Of a DNA stretch of 11,670 nt, positions 5,937 to 11,670 are shown piece after piece. Each line of letters starts with the position of its first letter. The first letter of the stretch is position 1. Location of the stretch: NCBI GenBank assembly GCA_905214955.1, contig CAJMON010000084.1, forward strand, positions 1-11,670, given 5' to 3'. Origin of the DNA: an uncultured bacterium (lineage in GTDB: Bacteria; Bacillota; Clostridia; Lachnospirales; Lachnospiraceae). The translations under genes and the position numbers were made by a program. The notes beneath the pieces were generated by a model, which worked only from the letters and a program-made list of their open reading frames with translations, was not told where the DNA came from and searched no databases.

Positions 5937-7556
5937 ATGAAACTGACAAGAGAAGGAATGAAAGAAACAGCACTCTGGGAAAAGGCTGGAATTTCGCTGC
6001 CAGGTTATGATGTGGAAGCAGTTTCCGAAAGAGCCAGAAAAGAACCGGTATGGGTACACTTTGGCATTGGAAATATTTTCCGGGTTTTTATTGGAGGTAT
6101 TGCGGACGGTCTACTGGAAGAAGGTGCGCTGGACCGGGGACTTACCTGTGTGGAAACCTTTGACTATGACGTGGCAGACAAAATTTATGAGCCTTACGAC
6201 AATCTGGCGCTGAGCGTGATTCTTCACGGGGATGGCACCCGGGAATATAAAGTGCTGGGATCTATGGCAGAAGCAGTGAAAGCGCAGTCGTCCAATGAAG
6301 CACAGTGGAAACGGCTGAAGGAGATTTTTACCAGTCCGTCTCTGCAGATGGTATCCTTTACCATTACAGAAAAAGGATATGCCCTGCGAAAGGCAGATGG
6401 AAGCTGGTTCCCTTTTGTGGAGGCAGATATTAAAAATGGACCAGATAAAGCCAGTGGTGCAATGGCGGTGGTGACAGCGATGCTTTATGAGAGGTATCAG
6501 GCAGGAAAATATCCCCTTGCGCTGGTTTCTATGGATAACTGCTCCCAGAATGGCGCAAGACTTCGAAACGCAGTGATGACCATGGCAAAAGAGTGGGAAA
6601 AGGATGGATTTGTGGATGCAGGATTTGTCCAGTATGTCAGTGATGAAAATCAGACAGCTTTTCCATGGACCATGATTGATAAGATTACCCCAAGACCGTC
6701 AGAACAGATTGCAGAGGATTTGGAGAAGCTTGGCGTAGAGGATATGCAGCCGGTGATCACAGGGAAAAAGACTTATATTGCTCCTTTTGTCAATGCGGAA
6801 AAGCCTCAGTATCTGGTAATTGAGGATCATTTCCCCAATGGCCGTCCGGCTCTGGAAAAAGGATTCGGCGTTTACCTGACAGACCGGAATACCGTGAATC
6901 TTTCAGAGCGGATGAAGGTGACGGTGTGTTTAAATCCGGTGCATTCTGCCACAGGTCCCCTTGGTGTAGTGCTGGGATATGATCTGTTTGCCCACATGCT
7001 GAATACCGATGAGGACATGATGAAAATGGCACGGAGAATTGCCTACGATGAAGGGCTTCCAGTGGTGCCGGATCCAGGCATTCTTTCACCGAAGAAGTTT
7101 GTAGATGAGCTCTTTGAAGAGCGTTTTCCAAATGAATACCTGGGAGATACTAACCTGCGTCTGGCCGTGGACGTTTCTCAGATGGTGGGCATTCGTTTTG
7201 GGGAGACCATCAAGGCATATGTGGAAAAAGAAGGAACCGCTTCCAGCCTGACAGCCATTCCTCTTGGAATTGCCGGATGGCTGAGATATCTGCTCGGTGT
7301 GGACGATGCAGGAAATGCGTATGAGCTGGCTCCAGATCCCATGAAAGAAGAACTGCAGGAGCAGTTAAAAGATATTGTGGTGGGACAGCCGGAAACTTTC
7401 CAAAATCAGTTAAAGCCCATTCTTTCCAACGAGCGTTTGTTCTTTACGGATCTTTACAAAGACGGCGTTGGAGAAAAAATCGAAACCATGTTCCGGAAAA
7501 TGCTTTCAGGGCAAGGTGCTGTGAAAGCCGTGGTGCATGAGTATATGACAAAGTAA
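5937..7556 (+). CDS. Mannitol dehydrogenase/fructuronate reductase-family NAD(P)-dependent oxidoreductase
   Basis: A 539-residue member of the long-chain polyol/mannitol dehydrogenase family (MtlD/UxuB/UxaB), which interconverts sugar alcohols or hexuronates and the corresponding ketoses or keto-acids with NAD(P)H. The N-terminal Rossmann domain begins at VHFGIGNIFR (G43, G45), and an all-helical C-terminal domain contains MKVTVCLNPVHSATG. The family triad Lys-Asn-His appears as K327, N333 and H336, with the Lys one residue further from Asn than in classical mannitol 2-dehydrogenase. The precise substrate cannot be read from sequence; mannonate/fructuronate or mannitol/fructose are the likely pairs. 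Start: ATG at 5937 with GGGAGG at 5924-5929; an in-frame ATG at 5919 overlaps that ribosome site and is rejected. The gene begins 108 bp after the kinase with no clear terminator between, and ends 24 bp before the MYG1 gene, so it probably shares a transcript with the latter. Confidence 0.88.
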   Translation: MKLTREGMKETALWEKAGISLPGYDVEAVSERARKEPVWVHFGIGNIFRVFIGGIADGLLEEGALDRGLTCVETFDYDVADKIYEPYDNLALSVILHGDGTREYKVLGSMAEAVKAQSSNEAQWKRLKEIFTSPSLQMVSFTITEKGYALRKADGSWFPFVEADIKNGPDKASGAMAVVTAMLYERYQAGKYPLALVSMDNCSQNGARLRNAVMTMAKEWEKDGFVDAGFVQYVSDENQTAFPWTMIDKITPRPSEQIAEDLEKLGVEDMQPVITGKKTYIAPFVNAEKPQYLVIEDHFPNGRPALEKGFGVYLTDRNTVNLSERMKVTVCLNPVHSATGPLGVVLGYDLFAHMLNTDEDMMKMARRIAYDEGLPVVPDPGILSPKKFVDELFEERFPNEYLGDTNLRLAVDVSQMVGIRFGETIKAYVEKEGTASSLTAIPLGIAGWLRYLLGVDDAGNAYELAPDPMKEELQEQLKDIVVGQPETFQNQLKPILSNERLFFTDLYKDGVGEKIETMFRKMLSGQGAVKAVVHEYMTK

Positions 7557-7580
7557 AGGAAGGCATAAGGAAGAGACATC

Positions 7581-8789
7581 ATGGAGCAGTTACTGGAACA
7601 GATCCGAGAAAAAGACGCATCTGCATTTACCCACAGTGGAAAATTTCACGCAGATGATGTATTTTCAGCAGCACTTTTGCTGTATTTAAATCCGGAAATC
7701 CAGATCATCAGAGGAAATCAGGTGCCGGAAGAATTTACAGGAATTGTATTTGATATTGGAAGAGGGCAGTACGACCATCACCAGAAAGACAGCCGTATCC
7801 GGGAAAATGGCATTCCTTATGCGGCATTTGGCCTTCTGTGGGAGACGCTGGGAAAAGAAATCCTGGGAGAAGAGCTGGCCAAAACGTTTGATGAGGATTT
7901 TGTACAGCCGCTGGACAACAATGACAATACCGGTGAGAAAAATGAACTGGCATCGCTGATCGGAAATTTTAATCCGGGATGGGATTCCAGAGAAAATCAG
8001 GATGAAGCGTTTTTTCAGGCAGTCAGCGTGGCAGGAATGATCCTGGAAAATAAGTTTGAGCGTTACCGGGGAAATGAGCGGGCAGACCGAAGAGCAGAAG
8101 AAATCCTGAAGTCGAACAAAGAGGCAGAAGAATCCAGAATCTTGATCCTTCCGGAGTTTATTCCCTGCCAGAGGCGGCTGTCTGAGACAGACATTGCCTT
8201 TGTAGTTTTTCCTTCCAACCGTGGCGGGTACTGCATCCAGCCTCAGAAAAAAGAATATTCCCTGAATTACAAATGCAGTTTTCCGGTGGAGTGGCTGGGA
8301 AAGGAAAAAGAAGAACTGGCAGCAGTAACTGGACTGGAAAGCGCCGGATTCTGCCACAAAGGCGGCTTCCTTATGACGACAGGAACTCTGGAAGATGCAG
8401 AGAAAGCATGCCGCATCAGTTTGGAAACATTTCAGGAGGAGCCGGTGCTGGTAAATTTTGGAGGAGATTCAAAAGCAGAGGATTTGCTGCGAAGGCTTCC
8501 CAAAATGAAACAGGTTAAAATTGTCTGCATTCCATTTCCGGAAATCCCCGACCTGGAGGAAAATGGAATTTATGCTGAAGTGCAGATGGAAAAACCGGAA
8601 TGGAAAGCATTTGTCAAGGAAACGGTGAAGAGCATTTTGAAATACAAACCAGAAGCAGTGTATGTGGGAGACCATTTGTTTGAGGCATATCCAGTGGTGC
8701 ATCAGCTGCGCAGACGTCACATTCCAGTGTTGGCTTTGTTAGAAAAGAATGGAGAAAAACGGGTTGTGAGAATCCCATCCGGTTCCTGA
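7581..8789 (+). CDS. MYG1-family DHH-type nuclease/phosphoesterase with an extra C-terminal domain
   Basis: A 402-residue protein. Residues 1 to about 285 match the MYG1 (UPF0160) family, whose eukaryotic member is a 3'-5' RNA exonuclease related to DHH phosphoesterases. Metal-site motifs are intact: THSGKFHADDVFSAALL (H18, H23, D25, D26), DIGRGQYDHHQ (D65-H66-H67) and QPLDNNDN (D112). Later family segments are also seen (NPGWD; FPSNRGGYCIQPQ; CHKGGFLMTT). From about residue 288 there is an additional ~115-residue segment beginning VLVNFGGDSKAEDLL and including a VKIVCIPFPEIPDL strand, KPEAVYVGDHLFEAYPVV and HIPVLALLE, which has the alternating strand/helix look of a Rossmann-like fold and is not part of the MYG1 core as I know it. 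Bacterial substrate and role are unknown. It starts 24 bp after the dehydrogenase with GGAAGAGA before the ATG, suggesting one operon although no metabolic link is obvious. Confidence 0.88.
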   Translation: MEQLLEQIREKDASAFTHSGKFHADDVFSAALLLYLNPEIQIIRGNQVPEEFTGIVFDIGRGQYDHHQKDSRIRENGIPYAAFGLLWETLGKEILGEELAKTFDEDFVQPLDNNDNTGEKNELASLIGNFNPGWDSRENQDEAFFQAVSVAGMILENKFERYRGNERADRRAEEILKSNKEAEESRILILPEFIPCQRRLSETDIAFVVFPSNRGGYCIQPQKKEYSLNYKCSFPVEWLGKEKEELAAVTGLESAGFCHKGGFLMTTGTLEDAEKACRISLETFQEEPVLVNFGGDSKAEDLLRRLPKMKQVKIVCIPFPEIPDLEENGIYAEVQMEKPEWKAFVKETVKSILKYKPEAVYVGDHLFEAYPVVHQLRRRHIPVLALLEKNGEKRVVRIPSGS

Positions 8790-8835
8790 GAAAAAACTGG
8801 ACAATTTCCAGGATTACTCTTATAATAACTGATAC

Positions 8836-8859
8836 AAAAAGGCTGTGGGCCTTGTTTTT
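8836..8859. terminator. Intrinsic terminator after the MYG1 gene
   Basis: AAGGC (8839-8843) pairs with GCCTT (8849-8853) around TGTGG, followed by GTTTTT on the plus strand and preceded by AAAAA, which gives a T-run on the minus strand. The stem is short but lies 50 bp after the stop codon and before a new promoter, so it is a sensible operon end. Confidence 0.6.
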
Positions 8860-8904
8860 CAGCTCAGCAGATCTATACGAGGATGCGTAGATCTGTCTGA
8901 GCTG
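8860..8904. repeat. Large inverted repeat upstream of the PilZ operon
   Basis: CAGCTCAG (8860-8867) plus AGATCTA (8869-8875) pairs with TAGATCT (8888-8894) plus CTGAGCTG (8897-8904), giving 15 perfect base pairs with one small internal loop and a 12-base apical loop. No T-run follows, so it is not a standard terminator by itself. It directly abuts the terminator before it, ends about 55 bp before the PilZ -35 box, and may be a reinforcing terminator hairpin or a protein-binding site. Confidence 0.7.
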
Positions 8905-8958
8905 TTGTTAGGTTTAAACAGGCAGCTAAGAAAATAGGAAAAAGCAGAAAGAATGTAC

Positions 8959-8987
8959 TTGAATTTCATTTTGCTTTTTTGTACAAT
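8959..8987 (+). promoter_or_regulatory. Promoter for the PilZ - membrane protein operon
   Basis: TTGAAT (8959-8964), exactly 17 bp, then TACAAT (8982-8987): a good sigma-A promoter. Transcription would start near 8994, giving a leader of about 38 bases. CATTTT (8967-8972) and AAAATG (8989-8994) form a 6-bp inverted repeat around the -10 box, a possible operator. A small CTCTT/AAGAG hairpin (8996-9009) is at the transcript start. Confidence 0.65.
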
Positions 8988-9031
8988 GAAAATGGCTCTT
9001 AAGAAAGAGTGTGAAAACAGGAGAGAAGCAG

Positions 9032-9715
9032 ATGGCAGGAGCGTTACAGATTAAGCACGGAACAAAAATGCGTCTTGCGTTTGATGTACCGATGAACCAA
9101 GATCCCAGTTTTAATATGTTATGTACCTTTAATAAAGCGTTGGATGAATCCGCATTTCTGGTATCCATTCCTATGGTGGATGGAAAGCGTGTACCGCTGG
9201 ATGAAAACCGGAAACTGTTGTTCCAGTTTGGAGAAGATGATGATGCCCAGATCGTGGCAGGATATGCAGATGATGAGATAAAGGAAGGAATCCGCAGCTA
9301 CTGGAAGATCCGCCGGGTAGCAGAGCAGAGACATATGATCAAGCGTGTGGATATCCGTATGAAAGTGTCGCTTCCTATAGAATATATGCAGGATACTTGG
9401 CCGTTGAATGCAGAAGGAGAGATCACAAAAGAAGCAGGAGAAACCATGGATATTTCAAATAACGGTCTTGCAGTTTATATGAACCGCTGGTTTGCTGTTG
9501 GAGAAACCTGTGTGTTTACGCTTCCAAGAATCGGGACAGCATCTGAAGGCCAGCCTTCCAGAGAAGTGGTAGGTGTGATCTGCTGGATGAGAGAAGTGCC
9601 AAAGGGCGGGAGATACCGGTTTGTGTCAGGTATTCAGCTGCGTTTTGGAAATGATGAAGAGCGCAGCCAGATGCAGGAATATGTGGCTTATGTAAAAGCC
9701 AGGTACAGATTATGA
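9032..9715 (+). CDS. PilZ-domain protein with YcgR-like N-terminal domain, probable c-di-GMP receptor
   Basis: A 227-residue cytoplasmic protein. The N-terminal half (about 1-95) has the YcgR-N/PilZN beta-barrel pattern (IKHGTKMRLAF; AFLVSIPMVDGKRVPL; KLLFQF). The C-terminal PilZ domain has both c-di-GMP-contacting motifs: RxxxR as R105-V-D-I-R109 and DxSxxG as D140-I-S-N-N-G145, so ligand binding is expected. The overall plan is that of YcgR and Bacillus subtilis YpfA (DgrA/MotI), which act on flagellar motility. Start: ATG at 9032 with AGGAGAG at good spacing; the in-frame GTG at 9011 precedes and runs into that ribosome site and is rejected. It overlaps the next gene by 4 bp (ATGA), so the two are translationally coupled and probably act together. 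No flagellar gene is nearby; the context points to a surface-fibre role, which is inference. Confidence 0.88.
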   Translation: MAGALQIKHGTKMRLAFDVPMNQDPSFNMLCTFNKALDESAFLVSIPMVDGKRVPLDENRKLLFQFGEDDDAQIVAGYADDEIKEGIRSYWKIRRVAEQRHMIKRVDIRMKVSLPIEYMQDTWPLNAEGEITKEAGETMDISNNGLAVYMNRWFAVGETCVFTLPRIGTASEGQPSREVVGVICWMREVPKGGRYRFVSGIQLRFGNDEERSQMQEYVAYVKARYRL

Positions 9716-10800
9716 AAAAATTTTCCCCAAAACAGGAAAAAACCGAAACAAAAATGAAAACATGGGCAGAAGAATCTGCAGATACGGCGGATGAGGAGAA
9801 GCTGACAGAAAGGGATACTGTCACAACAAAAAAGAAACAGAAAAAATCAAAGAAAAAGAAGTCAAGAAGCAGCAGAAAAGAAAGAACGGACCAGATTGTC
9901 CGGATTGAAGAACTGGAAGCACTCATCAGCAAATATGGAGAGGATGTAGATCCGGAAACTATCGTCAGTATGTATATGCCCAAGCGGAAGCGGCGCCGGA
10001 TTGGCGCAGCGCTCCTTCGGCTGGATAAGCTGCAGCTGCTGTTTTTAGGATTGCTGCTTCTTCTGGCGATTTTGTTTATTACTGCATTTATGCAGGAGAA
10101 GATGGGAAATTTTACCATCAACTTAAACCGTCTGGAACTGTATCGAAAAGGCATCAGTATTTCCGAGAGCGGCAGCTTTGAAAAAGCAACTGCCCGCCTG
10201 ACAGCAAACACAGTAAAAGACGCGACAAATATTTCCATCGATGACCTTCCGGATAATCTGGATGGGATTGAAGGTGACCACAATGGAAAAAACTATATGG
10301 CATATACTTATTACGTGCGCAATGCAGGAAAAGAAGATTTAGGCTATGTAGCGACGATTACCCTGGATTCCTGTGCCAAAGGCGCGGAGCAGGCAGTCCG
10401 GGTGGCTGTCTGGCGGAATGGAAAACGCGTGGTCTATGCAGAACCCGCAGCAGATGGAGGAGATGAGGAAGGCTGTACCAGCTTTGAATCGGATACTCTG
10501 GTATGCACCTATGAAGAAGAGAATTTCCTGGTAGGAAATGTAGACCGGTATACCATCGTCATCTGGATGGAAGGAGATGATCCGGAATGTGTGGACTCGA
10601 TTATCGGAGGCAGCGTAGAATTCAGTATGCACATTGATGCAGATTATGATGACCAGACCAGCCTGCTGTGGAAATTTGTTACAGATATCAAAGATACCCT
10701 TGTTCAGGACAAACCCATCAATGCCGCAGGAAATGAGGCACCAAACGACAGTTACTACAGTGACCGGGAAGTCACCTGGGCGACCAGAAGAAACAAATAA
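9712..10800 (+). CDS. Single-pass membrane protein with basic cytoplasmic tail and camelysin/TasA-like outer domain
   Basis: A 362-residue protein that I cannot name. Residues 1-106 are cytoplasmic, without a signal peptide, and strongly charged, with a lysine/arginine-rich stretch at 40-58 and a second basic patch (PKRKRRR) just before the membrane. One transmembrane segment spans about 107-127, with the positive patches before it indicating N-in, C-out topology. The outer part (128-362) is acidic and strand-rich: an AYTYYVRNAGKEDLGYVATI segment, then VRVAVWRNGKRVVYA and YTIVIWMEGDDPECVDSI. The AYTFYVxNxG, RVxVxRNG and WxEGxDP patterns recall camelysin/TasA-related proteins found with SipW-dependent proteins in Lachnospiraceae; this is from memory. 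Two cysteines flank the central part and another lies in DPEC, so disulfides are possible. It overlaps the PilZ gene by 4 bp and precedes the TasA-like gene by 288 bp. I infer that it anchors, assembles or signals for that fibre and that the PilZ protein contacts its tail. Confidence 0.6.
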   Translation: MKKFSPKQEKTETKMKTWAEESADTADEEKLTERDTVTTKKKQKKSKKKKSRSSRKERTDQIVRIEELEALISKYGEDVDPETIVSMYMPKRKRRRIGAALLRLDKLQLLFLGLLLLLAILFITAFMQEKMGNFTINLNRLELYRKGISISESGSFEKATARLTANTVKDATNISIDDLPDNLDGIEGDHNGKNYMAYTYYVRNAGKEDLGYVATITLDSCAKGAEQAVRVAVWRNGKRVVYAEPAADGGDEEGCTSFESDTLVCTYEEENFLVGNVDRYTIVIWMEGDDPECVDSIIGGSVEFSMHIDADYDDQTSLLWKFVTDIKDTLVQDKPINAAGNEAPNDSYYSDREVTWATRRNK

Positions 10801-10810
10801 AAATGTGTGG

Positions 10811-10961
10811 GTATAGACAGCGCCACAACTACTGTTTATATAGAGATTGTACGGCCAGCCCTAAAAAATTGCCGACATTCTGCTCCTGAATGTTATGAAA
10901 TGATATCCTCACCGGAACATGGCTGAGGAAATACTCTTTGAACCGGGCCCGGTGGGAGTAT
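10811..10961 (+). other. Hairpin-rich spacer/leader before the TasA-like gene
   Basis: Four consecutive stem-loops can be drawn: TATAGACAG (10812-10820) with CTGTTTATA (10832-10840), one G-U pair; ACATTC (10875-10880) with GAATGT (10888-10893); TCCTCA (10906-10911) with TGAGGA (10924-10929); and ATACTC (10931-10936) with GAGTAT (10956-10961), the last enclosing a perfect 12-bp palindrome ACCGGGCCCGGT (10942-10953). No T-run follows any of them and no gene fits the spacer. The density of stems suggests a folded RNA: a cis-regulatory leader, a processing or stability element for the longer downstream message, or a small RNA. I recognise no standard riboswitch family. From 10962 to 11070 the sequence is purine-rich and featureless apart from the ribosome site. 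Confidence 0.45.
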
Positions 10962-11088
10962 GATTTGAAAGCAGACAGGACAAGAAAAAGGCAGAAAAAC
11001 AAAGGAAGGTTTCGTACATCACAAGGCAGAAAAGAGCAATCCAGGTTTTTCTGCTGAAAAAGAAAAGGATACAAGGAGGAATAAAGAA

Positions 11089-11670
11089 ATGACAGACACG
11101 ATGAATTTAAATGTCGGTGCTCTGAAAAAACAGCTGGCAGCAGCTATTGCTATGGTATGCGTTGCTGCTGTAGCGCTGGGATCAAGTACATATGCTTGGT
11201 TTGTAACAAATAATAAGGTGGATGCAACGACCACAAATATTTCTGCACAGTCAAATGCAGCATTTATGACAATTACAAATGGTCCTACAGGAGCAAATGC
11301 TGTAGATACCACACATGCAGTTACACAGATTACTGGTCCTATTGAACTTTATCCGGCAACATTTGGCGAACAAGCTGATTCAACCAAAGGAACATTCATG
11401 ACAGGCTATGGTACTGATCTTGATAATGCAACGTTAAAGGGTGACTTAAAGTCTGTTGGAACACCAGACGAGGCAGATGGTAAAGAATTTGCAAAGAAAG
11501 AGCAGTTTAACATTAGCTCAAAAGGTCAGAACCTGAATGACTTAAAAGTTGAGAGTGTTGAAGGCTCTAAGGATGCAACTGACGGTCAGTTATTAAAAAC
11601 AGCATTCCGTGTTCTCGTTACAAATTCTGATGCATCTGCATGGGTTGTATACGGCTTAGGAAATAATGGA
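11089..11670 (+). CDS. SipW-dependent TasA-like surface/fibre protein, first 194 residues (runs off right edge)
   Basis: ATG at 11089 follows an excellent ribosome site (AAGGAGG, 11073-11079) and the frame is open to the last base. Residues 14-38 (KKQLAAAIAMVCVAAVALG, then SSTYAWF) are a SipW-cognate signal peptide: a hydrophobic core ending in an AlG--TYAWF motif, processed by the ER-type signal peptidase SipW/SipM in Bacillus subtilis, where it exports the biofilm fibre protein TasA. The mature part is rich in Thr, Ala, Asn and Asp, with very few cysteines or aromatics (TNNKVDATTTNISAQSNAAF; ELYPATF; FRVLVTNSDASAWVVYGL), as expected for an extracellular beta-rich subunit. Codon use is more A/T-ending than in the preceding genes, consistent with a highly expressed structural protein. 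The rest of the gene and a sipW gene would be expected to the right. It may be a fibre subunit, a matrix protein or a camelysin-type protease relative. Confidence 0.8.
   Translation, partial: MTDTMNLNVGALKKQLAAAIAMVCVAAVALGSSTYAWFVTNNKVDATTTNISAQSNAAFMTITNGPTGANAVDTTHAVTQITGPIELYPATFGEQADSTKGTFMTGYGTDLDNATLKGDLKSVGTPDEADGKEFAKKEQFNISSKGQNLNDLKVESVEGSKDATDGQLLKTAFRVLVTNSDASAWVVYGLGNNG

Noticed and set aside
7686..8357. 223-codon minus-strand frame inside the MYG1 gene
   Set aside because: Antisense shadow with no recognisable domain; the MYG1 metal motifs on the plus strand are decisive.
9011..9031. GTG start for the PilZ protein
   Set aside because: The codons it adds contain the AGGAGAG ribosome site of ATG 9032, and the extra residues add nothing to the domain.
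9516..10283. 255-codon minus-strand frame, extremely Ser/Phe-rich
   Set aside because: It mirrors the Lys/Glu/Asp-rich membrane protein gene on the plus strand; the composition is a complement artefact.
10801..10926. Read-through frame after the membrane protein stop, reading VGIDSATTTVYIEI
   Set aside because: It briefly resembles the GIDSGSTTTK motif of dehydratase activators, but no ribosome site precedes it, it stops after about 40 codons, and the rest does not match.
10921..10961. TPP riboswitch (THI element) before the TasA-like gene
   Set aside because: GGCTGAG and CTTTGAACC resemble its core, but the 3' half (GAT-CTGGATAAT-CCAGCGTAGGGA) is absent, and the gene has no thiamine link. 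Kept only as part of the structured-leader finding.
1..11670. CRISPR array, tRNA/rRNA genes, complete insertion sequence or integrase
   Set aside because: No regularly spaced direct repeats, no tRNA-like cloverleaf or rRNA sequence, and no transposase or recombinase motif seen on either strand.

Overview
The window looks like chromosomal DNA from a Gram-positive gut Firmicute, probably a member of the Lachnospiraceae. The grounds are moderate GC with AT-rich spacers, strong AGGAGG-type ribosome binding sites, a kinase with the H-box style common in that family (NMSHDIRTPMNAIIGYA), a LytTR regulator, and a protein with a SipW/TasA-type signal peptide. Genus-level assignment is not possible by eye.

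Layout. (1) 1-277, minus strand: N-terminal part of a LytTR DNA-binding protein that runs off the left edge. (2) 278-909: an AT-rich spacer with divergent promoters, then a decayed locus in which the start of one membrane-protein gene runs into the tail of an unrelated one. (3) 910-2892: a secreted SdsA1-like alkylsulfatase with a complete zinc site. (4) 2893-3219: a non-coding spacer ending in a bidirectional terminator. (5) 3220-3567, minus strand: an XRE repressor-like protein with a 17-bp palindrome on its own promoter, divergent from (6) 3780-5828, a membrane hybrid histidine kinase with a CHASE-like sensor. (7) 5937-7556 and 7581-8789: a mannitol dehydrogenase-family oxidoreductase and a MYG1-family DHH nuclease, close together and probably one operon, closed by a terminator near 8850. 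(8) 8860-11670: a large inverted repeat, a good promoter, a PilZ protein, a translationally coupled one-pass membrane protein with a probable camelysin/TasA-like outer domain, a spacer rich in hairpins, and the first 194 codons of a SipW-dependent TasA-like surface protein.

The most interesting part is the right end. A PilZ protein with intact c-di-GMP-binding motifs overlaps by 4 bp a membrane protein with a strongly basic cytoplasmic tail and an extracellular domain, followed by a TasA-like subunit whose leader could fold into four successive stem-loops. I infer a c-di-GMP-responsive system for exporting or assembling surface fibres. This rests on gene order and motifs only. The SipW peptidase and any diguanylate cyclase would lie outside the window.
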